64,000 nt of DNA from Pseudonocardia hierapolitana (lineage in GTDB: Bacteria > Actinomycetota > Actinomycetes > Mycobacteriales > Pseudonocardiaceae). Position numbers and translations under genes: made by a program. This document shows, in pieces, positions 50,546 through 62,482 of the stretch (its first letter is position 1; the number at the start of each line of letters is the position of its first letter). The notes beneath the pieces are model-generated. The model searched no databases. It saw only the letters and a list, made by a program, of their open reading frames with translations, and had not been told where the DNA came from. The stretch spans positions 3,348,001-3,412,000 of the forward strand of contig NZ_VIWU01000001.1 of assembly GCF_007994075.1 (NCBI RefSeq), read 5' to 3'.

Positions 50546-51502
50546 GTGACCATCGCACCCGAACGCACCGGGCTGACCGTCCGCCCGGTCGCGGGCCACA
50601 TCGGCGCCGACGTGTCCGGCGTCGACCTGACCCGCCCGTTCGACGCAGGCACCGTCGAACGGATCACTGCCGCCCTGCACCGCCACAAGGTTCTCTTCTT
50701 CCGCGTCCAGGAGCTGGACCACGCCGCCCAGATCCGGTTCGGCCGGGTGTTCGGCGAGCTGACCTACGCGCACCCGCACGACGACACGCCGCCGGAGGGC
50801 CACCCGGAGATCTTCACGATCGACCCCGATCGCTACAAGCAGCGCTACGGCGACGCCGCGTTGCGCCGCCGCAAGTACAGCTACGTCGCCGGCTGGCACA
50901 CCGACGTGACGGCCGCGGTGAACCCGCCCGCCGTCTCCGTCCTGCGGGCCGAGGTCGTACCGGAGGTCGGCGGCGACACGACGTGGACGAACCTCGCCGC
51001 CGCGTACGCGGGCCTGTCGGAACCGGTGCAGCGGTTCGTCGACGGGCTGCGGGCCGAGCACCGCTACGGCGGCCGGGAGGCCCCGAAGGGGGACTCGGCC
51101 TACGCGCGCCGGGTGAACGACAACCTGCTCGTCTCGGTCCACCCGGTGGTGCGGGTGCACCCGGTCACCGGCGAGCGCGCGCTGTTCGTCAACCCGGGGT
51201 TCACGAGTCACATCGTCGACGTGGAGCCGCGGGAGAGCCGCGCGATCCTCGACCTGCTCTACGCCGAGATCACGCGACCCGAGTACACGGTGCGGTTCCG
51301 CTGGGAGCGGGGCAGCGTGGCGGTCTGGGACAACCGGGCAACCGCGCACCTGGCCCCCGGCGACCTCGACCACCTCGACGTGCGGCGGACCCTGCACCGC
51401 GTCACGGCGATCGGGGACCGGCCGGTGGGTCCGGACGGGTTCGAGTCGCAGATCGTCGCGGGGCGCCCGTTCACCGCCGACCACGCGGTGGTCGTGGACT
51501 GA
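50546..51502 (+). CDS. TauD/TfdA-family Fe(II)/2-oxoglutarate dioxygenase
   Basis: 318 residues. Iron ligands His118 and Asp120 in GWHTDVTA and His284 in RTLHRVTAIGD; the 2-oxoglutarate-binding Arg is in the same C-terminal region. Such enzymes release sulfite from taurine, alkyl sulfonates or sulfate esters. GTG 50546 was chosen with AGAGGA 5 bases upstream; ATG 50495 has no site. First of five overlapping sulfur genes: its stop overlaps the SsuA-like start by one base. Confidence 0.92.
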   Translation: MTIAPERTGLTVRPVAGHIGADVSGVDLTRPFDAGTVERITAALHRHKVLFFRVQELDHAAQIRFGRVFGELTYAHPHDDTPPEGHPEIFTIDPDRYKQRYGDAALRRRKYSYVAGWHTDVTAAVNPPAVSVLRAEVVPEVGGDTTWTNLAAAYAGLSEPVQRFVDGLRAEHRYGGREAPKGDSAYARRVNDNLLVSVHPVVRVHPVTGERALFVNPGFTSHIVDVEPRESRAILDLLYAEITRPEYTVRFRWERGSVAVWDNRATAHLAPGDLDHLDVRRTLHRVTAIGDRPVGPDGFESQIVAGRPFTADHAVVVD

Positions 51503-52569
51503 TGGCACGCCTGCGACGCGGCTGGGCCCTGGTGGCAGGAGCCCTCCTGCTCACCGCCTGCGCCGGACCCGGCGGGGGCGGCGGGCTCGACGCCGCCGCG
51601 CCCCTGCCCACCGAGGTGCCGCCCGGCACCACGCTCGTGATCGCCGACCAGTCGGAGGCCCAGCAGGTGGCGCTGCGCGCCTCCGGCGAGCTGGGCCGGC
51701 TGCCCTTCACCGCGGAGTTCGCGAACTTCACCGGCGGCCCCGCGATCCTGGAGGCCTTCCGGGCAGGCGCGGCCGACGTGGCCAGCGTCGGCGACACGCC
51801 GCCGATCCAGGCGCTCGTGGCGGGCGCGGACGTCCCGATCATCCTCGCCCGCCGCACCGACCCGTCGAGCACCCGGCTCGCCGTCGCCCCCGGCGTCGGC
51901 GCCCGCACCCTGCCCGACCTGCGCGGCAAGCGGATCGCCTACGCCGAGGGCACTGCACAGCAGGTGATCGTGCTGCGGGCACTGGAGAAGGCCGGGCTGA
52001 GCACGGGGGACGTCGAGCTGGTGCGGCTGCAGCTCGGCGAGTTCAACGACGCGGTGCGCACCGGCCAGGTGGACATCGCCCCGCTGAACGAGCCGAGGCT
52101 CACCCGGTTCCTGACCGACACGGGCGCGCAGGGCGGCAGCGTCATCGATCCCGCCGAGACGGCGGGCACGTCGTCCGGGCTGAACTTCCTCTACGCCCGC
52201 CGGGAGGCCCTGCAGGACCCGGCGAAAGCAGCGGCGCTGCGGGCCTACGTCCAGCACTACATCCGCTCGCAGCAGTGGATCAACGAGCACCCGCAGGAGT
52301 GGATCGAGACCTACTACGTGCAGAACCAGGGCATCTCCGCAGAGGACGGCCGGCGGATCGTCGACTCGCTGGGCACGATCACGTTCCCCCGCCTCGACGA
52401 CACGGTGGTGCGGGCCCAGCAGGGCACCATCGACGTGATCGACCGGGCGGGCGAGCTGCCCCGGAAGGTGCGCGCCGGGGACGGCTTCGACCTGCGCTTC
52501 GGCGACGTCGTCGCCGAGGCGGTGCCGGCGGCAGGGGCGTCGTTCGGACCGGAGGTGGCGGTCCGATGA
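51502..52569 (+). CDS. Sulfonate-type ABC transporter substrate-binding lipoprotein
   Basis: 355 residues. Lipoprotein signal peptide with lipobox LTAC and lipidated Cys20. The mature part is an SsuA/NMT1-like periplasmic-type binding protein (VADQSEAQQVALRASGEL, ADVASVGDTPPIQALVAGAD, RGKRIAYAEGTAQQVIVLRA). It captures sulfonates or sulfate esters outside the membrane. Its ATG shares a base with the tauD stop, and its stop overlaps the permease start by 4 bases. Confidence 0.92.
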   Translation: MARLRRGWALVAGALLLTACAGPGGGGGLDAAAPLPTEVPPGTTLVIADQSEAQQVALRASGELGRLPFTAEFANFTGGPAILEAFRAGAADVASVGDTPPIQALVAGADVPIILARRTDPSSTRLAVAPGVGARTLPDLRGKRIAYAEGTAQQVIVLRALEKAGLSTGDVELVRLQLGEFNDAVRTGQVDIAPLNEPRLTRFLTDTGAQGGSVIDPAETAGTSSGLNFLYARREALQDPAKAAALRAYVQHYIRSQQWINEHPQEWIETYYVQNQGISAEDGRRIVDSLGTITFPRLDDTVVRAQQGTIDVIDRAGELPRKVRAGDGFDLRFGDVVAEAVPAAGASFGPEVAVR

Positions 52570-53420
52570 CCCAGCTGTCGCTCGCGGCGGCCCGCGAGCG
52601 TGCCGAGCCTGCCTCCGCGGATCTCGTCCCGCGGCCGCGCAGGCGGCGCCGTCTCGGCCCGGGTCGCACCACGGCCCGCGGGCTCGCCGTCGGGCCGCTG
52701 CTGCTGCTCGCCGCGTGGACGGGCGGGTCGGCGACCGGGCTCGTCGACCCGGCCACGCTGTCCCCGCCGTGGACGGTGGTCACCACCACCGCCGAGCTGG
52801 TGGCCGACGGCCGGCTGCAGTCGAACCTGCTCACGTCCGTGCAACGGGCCGCGATCGCGCTCGTGCTCGGTGTCGCCATCGGGGTGGCGCTCGCGCTCGT
52901 CGCCGGCCTGTCCCGGGTCGGCGAGGCGATCGTCGACGGGCCGGTGCAGATCAAGCGCGCCGTCCCCACGCTGGCGCTCATCCCGCTCGCGATCATCTGG
53001 TTCGGCATCGGCGAGCAGATGAAGATCATTATGATCGCGCTGAGCGTGTTCGTGCCGGTCTACATCAACACCCACGCGGCCCTGCGCGGCGTCGACCTGC
53101 GGTTCGTCGAGCTCGCCGAGAGCGTCGGGCTGTCGCGACGGGAGTTCGTGCGCCGGGTCGCACTGCCCGGAGCGCTCCCCGGCTTCTTCACCGGGCTGCG
53201 GCTCGCGGTCACCGTCTCCTGGACGGCGCTGGTCGTCGTCGAGCAGGTCAACGCGACCAGCGGGATCGGCTACCTCATGACCCAGGCCCGGACGTACGGG
53301 CAGACCGAGATCATCGTCGTCGGCCTGGTCGTCTACGCCGTGTTCGGGCTGGTCGGCGACCTGGTCGTGCGCGCGGCGGAGAGGAGGGCGCTGTCGTGGC
53401 GACGATCGCTGGGCAGCTGA
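52566..53420 (+). CDS. Sulfonate-type ABC transporter permease
   Basis: 284 residues with six helices after a basic N-terminus (PRPRRRRRLGPGR). The ATPase-contact loop reads ELAESVGLSRREFVRRVALP, and ALPGFFTGLRLAVTVSWTAL is typical of SsuC/TauC. It pairs with the ATPase at 53396 and lipoprotein at 51502. ATG overlaps the preceding stop (ATGA), so translation is coupled. Confidence 0.92.
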   Translation: MTQLSLAAARERAEPASADLVPRPRRRRRLGPGRTTARGLAVGPLLLLAAWTGGSATGLVDPATLSPPWTVVTTTAELVADGRLQSNLLTSVQRAAIALVLGVAIGVALALVAGLSRVGEAIVDGPVQIKRAVPTLALIPLAIIWFGIGEQMKIIMIALSVFVPVYINTHAALRGVDLRFVELAESVGLSRREFVRRVALPGALPGFFTGLRLAVTVSWTALVVVEQVNATSGIGYLMTQARTYGQTEIIVVGLVVYAVFGLVGDLVVRAAERRALSWRRSLGS

Positions 53421-54115
53421 CGGCCGTGCGGGCCCGTGGCCTCACCCGGGGCTTCGACGGCCGCGCGGTGCTCGACGGCGTGGACCTGGACGTCCGGGCG
53501 GGCGAGTTCGTCGCGCTGCTCGGCCGCAGCGGCTCCGGGAAGTCGACCCTGCTCCGCGCTCTCGCCGAGCTCGACGACGGGGTCGCGGGGTCCGGTGAGC
53601 TGGAGGTGCCCGCCGAGCGCGCGGTCGTGTTCCAGGACTCGCGGCTGCTGCCGTGGGCGCGGGTGCTCGACAACGTCGTGCTTGGCCTCGGCGGCGCAGA
53701 GGCGCGCGACCGCGGCCGTGCGGCGTTGGCCGAGGTGGGGCTCGCGGGCCGGGAGCGGGCGTGGCCGAACGAGCTGTCCGGTGGGGAGCAGCAGCGGGTC
53801 GCGCTGGCCCGGTCGCTCGTGCGCGAGCCTGCCCTGCTGCTCGCCGACGAGCCGTTCGGCGCCCTCGACGCGCTCACCCGGATCAAGATGCACGACCTGC
53901 TGCGCGAGCTGTACGACCGGCACCGCCCCGCGGTGCTGCTGGTCACCCACGACGTCGAGGAGGCGGTGACGCTGGCCGACCGCGTACTGGTGCTCGACGC
54001 AGGCCGCGTCGCCGTCGACCGGCCGATCCCCCTCGACCGTCCTCGTCACGCGGCGGACCCGCAGTTCGTGGCGCACCGCGAGTCCCTGCTCAGCGCACTC
54101 GGAGTGGACCGATGA
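53396..54115 (+). CDS. Sulfonate-type ABC transporter ATP-binding protein
   Basis: 239 residues. Walker A GRSGSGKST, Q loop VVFQDSRLLPWARVLDNV, signature LSGGEQQRVALARSLV, Walker B LLLADEPFGALD and switch His in LLVTHDVEEAV: the SsuB/TauB subfamily. GTG 53396 has GGAGG about 8 bases upstream and overlaps the permease gene by 25 bases. Its stop overlaps the monooxygenase start by 4 bases. Confidence 0.93.
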   Translation: MATIAGQLTAVRARGLTRGFDGRAVLDGVDLDVRAGEFVALLGRSGSGKSTLLRALAELDDGVAGSGELEVPAERAVVFQDSRLLPWARVLDNVVLGLGGAEARDRGRAALAEVGLAGRERAWPNELSGGEQQRVALARSLVREPALLLADEPFGALDALTRIKMHDLLRELYDRHRPAVLLVTHDVEEAVTLADRVLVLDAGRVAVDRPIPLDRPRHAADPQFVAHRESLLSALGVDR

Positions 54116-55458
54116 CCCGACAGCTCTCCCTCAACGCCTTCATCTACCCCGCGGGCCACCACGAGGCGGCGTGGCGGCATCCGGCGAGCGCCGCCGAGCG
54201 GATCTACGACGCCGCCTACTACCAGGAGATCGCCCGCACGGCGGAGGCGGGCACGTTGGACGCGGTGTTCTTCGCCGACGGCCCGGCCCTGCAGGGCGAC
54301 ATCACCCACAACGCCGTCGGCAGGCTGGAGCCGGTCACGCTGCTGACCGCCATAGCCGCCGCCACCGAGCGGATCGGGCTGATCGCCACCGCATCCACCA
54401 CGTACTACGAGCCCTACAACCTGGCGCGCCTGTTCGGCTCGCTCGACCACATCTCCGGCGGGCGGGCCGGCTGGAACATCGTCACCACCGGCAACGACGC
54501 CGCGGCCGCGAACTTCGGGCTGGACGCCCACCCGGCGCACGCCGAGCGGTACGCCCGGGCCCGCGAGTTCGTCGACGCCGTGGTGGCGCTGTGGGACAGC
54601 TGGGAGGACGACGCCGTCGTCCTGGACCGCGCCGCGGGGATCTACGCGGACCGCTCGAAGATCCACGAGATCGGGCACGCCGGCCGGTACGTGCGGGTGA
54701 AGGGGCCGTTCAACCAACCGCGGCCACCGCAGGGGCGCCCGGTGCTGGTGCAGGCGGGCGCGTCCAACGACGGGCGCGCGTTCGCCGGCCGGTACGCCGA
54801 GGCGATCTTCACCGCCCACCAGCGGCTCGCCGACGCGCAGGCGTTCTACGCCGACATCAAGCAGCGGGCCGCCCGGCTGGGCCGCAGGACCGAGCACGTG
54901 AAGATCCTTCCCGGGATCAGCCCGTTCATCGCCGGGACCGAGACGGATGCGCAGGCGCTCGAGCGGGAGTTCAACGAGCTGACCGTGCCCGCGTACGGGT
55001 TGCGGCAGCTCGAGCGCATGACCGGCACCGCGCTCGGCCACCTCGACCTCGACGGCCCCGTGCCGGTCGAGCTGTTCGCGGACGCGGGGGACGTCACCGA
55101 CAACGGTCGCAGCCGCCTCCAGGTCGTCGCCGGCATCGTGGAGCGCGAGCGCCCGACCGTCCGGCGGTTGCTGCACCGGCTGGCCGGGGCACGCGGCCAC
55201 CGGGTGTTCGCGGGCACCCCGGAGCAGGTCGCCGACACGATCGAGGAGTGGTTCACCTCGGGCGCGGCGGACGGGTTCAACGTGATGCCGCCGTACTACC
55301 CCGGTGGTCTCGATGTCTTCGTCGACACCGTCGTGCCGATCCTGCGCGAGCGCGGGCTCTTCCGCAGCGAGTACACCGGACGCACCTTGCGTGACCACTT
55401 CGGGCTGCCACGGCCCGAGAACCGGTTCGCGAGACGCACCGCGGCGGCCACCGGGTGA
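54112..55458 (+). CDS. Flavin-dependent monooxygenase (NtaA/SnaA/DszA family)
   Basis: 448 residues. LLM-class, FMNH2-dependent type: LSLNAFIYPAGHHEAAWRHP, GTLDAVFFADGPALQGD, DHISGGRAGWNIVTTGNDAA. Family members oxidise sulfonates, sulfones or chelators, needing a separate flavin reductase. No flavin reductase is in this operon; the FMN reductase at 27.7 kb is far away. The location after an Ssu-type transporter suggests desulfonation of an organosulfur compound. ATG overlaps the ssuB-like stop. Confidence 0.92.
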   Translation: MTRQLSLNAFIYPAGHHEAAWRHPASAAERIYDAAYYQEIARTAEAGTLDAVFFADGPALQGDITHNAVGRLEPVTLLTAIAAATERIGLIATASTTYYEPYNLARLFGSLDHISGGRAGWNIVTTGNDAAAANFGLDAHPAHAERYARAREFVDAVVALWDSWEDDAVVLDRAAGIYADRSKIHEIGHAGRYVRVKGPFNQPRPPQGRPVLVQAGASNDGRAFAGRYAEAIFTAHQRLADAQAFYADIKQRAARLGRRTEHVKILPGISPFIAGTETDAQALEREFNELTVPAYGLRQLERMTGTALGHLDLDGPVPVELFADAGDVTDNGRSRLQVVAGIVERERPTVRRLLHRLAGARGHRVFAGTPEQVADTIEEWFTSGAADGFNVMPPYYPGGLDVFVDTVVPILRERGLFRSEYTGRTLRDHFGLPRPENRFARRTAAATG

Positions 55459-55460
55459 GG

Positions 55461-55478
55461 TAGTTTGCCTATCGGCAA
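55461..55478 (+). promoter_or_regulatory. Promoter with overlapping TTGCC...GGCAA palindrome
   Basis: TTGCC (55465-55469) and GGCAA (55474-55478) flank a 4-base spacer and overlap a possible -10 TAGTTT (55461-55466). It lies 35 bases before the MFS start and may be a repressor site; no dedicated regulator is adjacent. Confidence 0.4.
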
Positions 55479-55512
55479 GCAAGACAGCGCCGGCGGCAGG
55501 AGGGTCCGAGAG

Positions 55513-56757
55513 ATGCCCGATGCCGGGACGCTGCGCCGCCTCGCCGTCCCGGTGTTCCTGCCCGCCGCGGTGTTCGGCATCGGGCAGGGCGCCGCGGTCC
55601 CGGTGGTGGCGCTGCAGGCCCGCGAGCTCGGCGCGTCGGTGGGCGCCGCGGGCGTCATCGTCGCCCTCCTCGGGCTCGGGATGGTGCTCGGCGACCTCCC
55701 TGCGGGCCGGATCGTTTCCCGCATCGGCGAGCGCTCGGCGGTGCTGCTGGGAAGCGGGATCGGCGCCGTCGGGGCGGCGCTCTGCCTGCTGTCCTGGACA
55801 CCGGTGGTGCTCGGCGTCGGCGTCGGCATGTACGGCGTGGCGAGCGCGGTGTGGGCACTGGCGCGGCAGGCCTACATCATCGAGATGGTGCCGACGGCGA
55901 TGCGGGCACGGGCGCTGTCGACGATGGCCGGGCTCAGCCGACTCGGCATGCTGATCGGACCGTTCCTCGGGGCGGCCGTCGTGTACGCGCTGGGCCCACG
56001 AGGCGGCTTCCTCGTCGAGCTGGTGGCCGTGGTCGTGGCCGGGGCGTTGATGGCGGCGATGCCCGCACTCGAGTCGGACCGGCGCAGCACGGGGCCGACG
56101 CAGAAGCTGCGGAGCGTCCTGGTCGCCCACCGCGAGGTGCTGCGCACCCTCGGCGCGAACGCCCTGGTCATGGGCGCCTCACGCGCCTCCCGCACCGCCG
56201 TGCTGCCGCTGTGGGCCGACCACATCGGCCTCGACGCGACCACCACCAGCCTGCTCTTCGGCGTCGGCGCCGCCCTCGACGTCGCGCTGTCCTACCCCGC
56301 CGGACGGTGGATGGACCGGCGCGGACGCCGGCCCGTCGCCGTCGGTTCGCTGGTGGCGTTCGCCGCCGCGCACCTGGCCCTGCCGCTCACGGGCGACGTG
56401 ATCGCGCTCGGCGCCGTCGCCGTGCTGATGGGCGTCGCGAACGGGCTGAGCAACGGCCTCATCATGACCCTGGGCGCCGACGCCGCACCCCGGGACGGGC
56501 GGGCGGAGTTCCTCGGCGCGTTCCGCCTGTGCCACGACGTCGGCAGCCTCGCCGGCCCCCTGGTGCTCGCCGCCGTCGCCGCCGTGGCCACGCTCGGTGT
56601 GGGCTCCGTCGCGCTCGGCGCACTTTCGGCGCTGGGCGCGGCGGGCATGGCGCGATGGGTGCCCCGATCTCGACACGATTCGCACACGGCGTCCGGTAAC
56701 GCCCGATACGACATGGGCCGCGCACGGGGCTCACGGCACGGCTACCGCAAGGATTGA
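55513..56757 (+). CDS. MFS transporter
   Basis: 414 residues, about 12 helices, motif A in DLPAGRIVSRIGERSAVLLG and again in DVALSYPAGRWMDRRGRRPV. ATG 55513 was chosen because AGGAGGG ends 8 bases upstream; earlier in-frame ATG/GTG codons lack a site. It follows the sulfonate operon on the same strand but has its own promoter-like region. The substrate could be a sulfur compound or a drug. The final 30 residues are basic and polar, probably disordered. Confidence 0.87.
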   Translation: MPDAGTLRRLAVPVFLPAAVFGIGQGAAVPVVALQARELGASVGAAGVIVALLGLGMVLGDLPAGRIVSRIGERSAVLLGSGIGAVGAALCLLSWTPVVLGVGVGMYGVASAVWALARQAYIIEMVPTAMRARALSTMAGLSRLGMLIGPFLGAAVVYALGPRGGFLVELVAVVVAGALMAAMPALESDRRSTGPTQKLRSVLVAHREVLRTLGANALVMGASRASRTAVLPLWADHIGLDATTTSLLFGVGAALDVALSYPAGRWMDRRGRRPVAVGSLVAFAAAHLALPLTGDVIALGAVAVLMGVANGLSNGLIMTLGADAAPRDGRAEFLGAFRLCHDVGSLAGPLVLAAVAAVATLGVGSVALGALSALGAAGMARWVPRSRHDSHTASGNARYDMGRARGSRHGYRKD

Positions 56758-56818
56758 CCGACCTTTACGTCTCGACACCCGGCGCGGCCAACGGTGATTT
56801 GCGCGGTCGCCCTGACGC

Positions 56819-60079
<3,261 letters not shown>

Positions 60080-60080
60080 C

Positions 60081-60086
60081 TACGCT
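60081..60086 (+). promoter_or_regulatory. -10 box TACGCT for the AftA-like gene
   Basis: TACGCT ends 7 nt before GTG 60094. Confidence 0.5.
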
Positions 60087-60093
60087 TGCGGCC

Positions 60094-61728
60094 GTGTCTG
60101 CGCACACGGAGGCGGGGACGGGCGGGCCGGCCCTGACGACGGCCTCCTCGGATTCCGACCCGCCGGGCCGGCTCGCGCGAGTCGCGACCGGCGCGGCCGA
60201 GGTCGTCGCGTGCGCGGGCGCTGCCATGGGCTCGGTGACGCTGAGCCACTCGGTGGACGTCGACCCGCTGGACCGGGTCGGTCAGGTGAGCGGCCTTGCC
60301 GCCCTCGACCTGCGGTTCGTCCTGATGGGCCTGGCCGTGCTCGCGGCCTGCGTTGCGACGGCACGCTTCCCGCGGGTGTTCGCCGTGGTCGGGAAGCTCG
60401 CCTGCGCCATCGTCGCCGGGCTCGCCACCGGGCTGGTGGCCGGGGGGATCGTGCTCGCGCTGCACGGCACCACGTGGGCGCTGTTCGCCAACTGGGGCGA
60501 CTCCGGGCAGCTCATCCGCTGGGCGGACGACATCCTCGCCGGCCGACCCGTGCCGCCCGACTACCCGCCCGTCGCACTGCACCTGATCGCCCGCTGGGCA
60601 GAGCTCACCGGCGACTCGACGGCGGGCGCCCTGCGCACGTCGCAGGTGGTGGGCACGGCGCTGTTCGGGCCGGTGGCCTACCTGTCGTGGCGGCTGGTGC
60701 TGGCACCGGTGTGGGCACTCGCGGTGGCGCTGGTGGCGGCGATGCCGCTGCTGGAGCCCTACAAGCCCTACACCACGGTGGTGCTGGTCGCACTGGTGCC
60801 GCTGCTCATCGCGTTCCTGCGGGTGCTCCGCCGCGCGGGCTCGCTGACGTGGGCGCGGCTCGCGATCGCCGGGGCCACGACGGGGGTGGCGCTCGGCCTG
60901 CTGTTCAGCCTGTACTCCGGCTGGTTCCTCTGGTCCGCGCCGGGTGCGCTGGTCGCCGTCCTCGTCCGGTTCCCGTGGCGGGCCCCGCTGCGCGGCCTCG
61001 CGCTGCTCGGTCTCACCGTTGCCGGGCTGGTCGTGGTGGCGTGGTCCCACCTGTTCGGCCTCATCGCCGCAGCGGGCACGGTGCAGGACCGCTACTTCTA
61101 CTTCGACACGGCCGTCGAGCCCGCCTACATCGCGATGTGGCGCAACGACCTGCCCGGCGACGTCGGCCCGTGGCCGCCCCCCGGCGAACTGGCAGGCGTC
61201 GGCGTGTTCACGGTGCTGCTGGTGATCGGGCTCGGCGTCGCCGTCGCGGTGGCCGGGCGCCGGACCGCGGTGCTCACGGTGGGAACCCTGCTGGCCGGGG
61301 CGTGGATCCTGCGGCTCGCGATCGCCTCGCAGATGTACGAGACCCAAACCGTGCAGCTCTACCCGCGCACCACCGCGGAGATCCTCTTCTGCCTGCTGCT
61401 GCTCGTCGTGCTCGCGGCGCGGTACGGCGGCGGGCGGTTGCAGGACGCCTGGCGGGCGCGCGCCGTGGCGGGCAACGGCCGCGTTCCGCGGAACGCGATG
61501 CCGGTCATCGGCGCCCTGTGCGCGGCGCTGCTGCTCGCACTGTCGATGGGCTCGGCCACCGCCGACCGGTACCTGCCGCGCAACGACGGGTCGGTGGGGC
61601 TGCTGGCCTACGTCGCACAGAACGTGCGGCAGCCGGACGGGCGGTGCCCGCAGTACAGCGGGCCGAGCGGGTGCGCGCCGGACCCGGGGACGCTGCTGCG
61701 GGGCGAGTGGCCGCCGCGCGCTCCCTGA
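60094..61728 (+). CDS. AftA-like arabinofuranosyltransferase
   Basis: 544 residues with about 11 helices. A GT-C like loop reads FANWGDSGQLIRWADDILAG with PVPPDYPPVALHLIARWAEL; near the C-terminus SQMYETQTVQLYPRTTAEIL resembles galactan 5-O-arabinofuranosyltransferase AftA. AftA primes arabinan by adding the first arabinofuranose to galactan. It is shorter than M. tuberculosis AftA (643), mainly in the C-terminal extracytoplasmic domain. The name is my recognition from memory and needs a profile search. Its stop lies in a CTGATC/GATCAG palindrome shared with the convergent gene's stop. Confidence 0.65.
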   Translation: MSAHTEAGTGGPALTTASSDSDPPGRLARVATGAAEVVACAGAAMGSVTLSHSVDVDPLDRVGQVSGLAALDLRFVLMGLAVLAACVATARFPRVFAVVGKLACAIVAGLATGLVAGGIVLALHGTTWALFANWGDSGQLIRWADDILAGRPVPPDYPPVALHLIARWAELTGDSTAGALRTSQVVGTALFGPVAYLSWRLVLAPVWALAVALVAAMPLLEPYKPYTTVVLVALVPLLIAFLRVLRRAGSLTWARLAIAGATTGVALGLLFSLYSGWFLWSAPGALVAVLVRFPWRAPLRGLALLGLTVAGLVVVAWSHLFGLIAAAGTVQDRYFYFDTAVEPAYIAMWRNDLPGDVGPWPPPGELAGVGVFTVLLVIGLGVAVAVAGRRTAVLTVGTLLAGAWILRLAIASQMYETQTVQLYPRTTAEILFCLLLLVVLAARYGGGRLQDAWRARAVAGNGRVPRNAMPVIGALCAALLLALSMGSATADRYLPRNDGSVGLLAYVAQNVRQPDGRCPQYSGPSGCAPDPGTLLRGEWPPRAP

Positions 61729-61735
61729 TCATCGA

Positions 61736-62482
61736 TCAGTCCGGGCTCCATGCTCGATCGACGGGCTCCACGTTCCATCCCAACGCCGAGAGCCGCCGGA
61801 GCGCGGCCTCGACGTCGGGACGGCCCGCACCGTCCGCAACTATCCAGGGAGACCAGTTCAGCGACCAGTCCATGGACAGGACGCCGGCCTCGTTGACGAT
61901 CCTGACCTCGAACGGGGCGGTGTCGTGGCTCGTGGCGAGCGGGCCGGCCACCCAGAGGCCGTTCCCGAGCCGTTCGACGGGATAGTGGACGAGGCCGGCT
62001 CCGTGGGACACCGGCAGCTCGTTGCCGTCGACGAGGGCCGTCGCCGCCCCGGGCAGGCGCGCACGGACGGCCTCGACCAGCATTTCGCTCCACCCGGTCG
62101 TGCTGCCGCTCCGCACGCACCCCTGCTCGGCGAGGAGCGCACCGAACCAGCCCAGGACGGCGTCCCGATCGAGCCGCTCGCACCGACTCACCACCAACTC
62201 GGTCCACACCTTCGGGACCTGGACCGTGTCCGGGATCGAACGCAGGCGCAGCTGGTGGAAGGGCGCAGCGGGCCGAGGCTCGTCGAGCGGAATGCGAAGC
62301 TCGGAATCGCAGCAGACGATTTCGACGTTCACCGCCAGCGGTTCGAAGAGGTCCTGCCCGACAGCAGCCAGCGCGTCGAACGCCATGGTGGCGAGCGCCA
62401 ACTGGTCATCACCGTCATCAGGGGCCGTGAGCTCGGCGAACCGGTGAGGACGACCGCGGGTCCAGATGCTCACCTCGGTCAT
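61736..62482 (-). CDS. Probable immunity protein for the adjacent toxin
   Basis: 248 residues, soluble, acidic and Trp-rich (MDWSLNWSPWIVADG). No known domain is recognised. The ATG at 62482 overlaps the toxin gene stop by 4 bases (ATGA), so it is co-translated with it, the usual arrangement for a cognate immunity protein in actinobacterial polymorphic-toxin loci. The function is inferred only from context and size. It is convergent with the AftA-like gene. Confidence 0.65.
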   Translation of the reverse strand: MTEVSIWTRGRPHRFAELTAPDDGDDQLALATMAFDALAAVGQDLFEPLAVNVEIVCCDSELRIPLDEPRPAAPFHQLRLRSIPDTVQVPKVWTELVVSRCERLDRDAVLGWFGALLAEQGCVRSGSTTGWSEMLVEAVRARLPGAATALVDGNELPVSHGAGLVHYPVERLGNGLWVAGPLATSHDTAPFEVRIVNEAGVLSMDWSLNWSPWIVADGAGRPDVEAALRRLSALGWNVEPVDRAWSPD

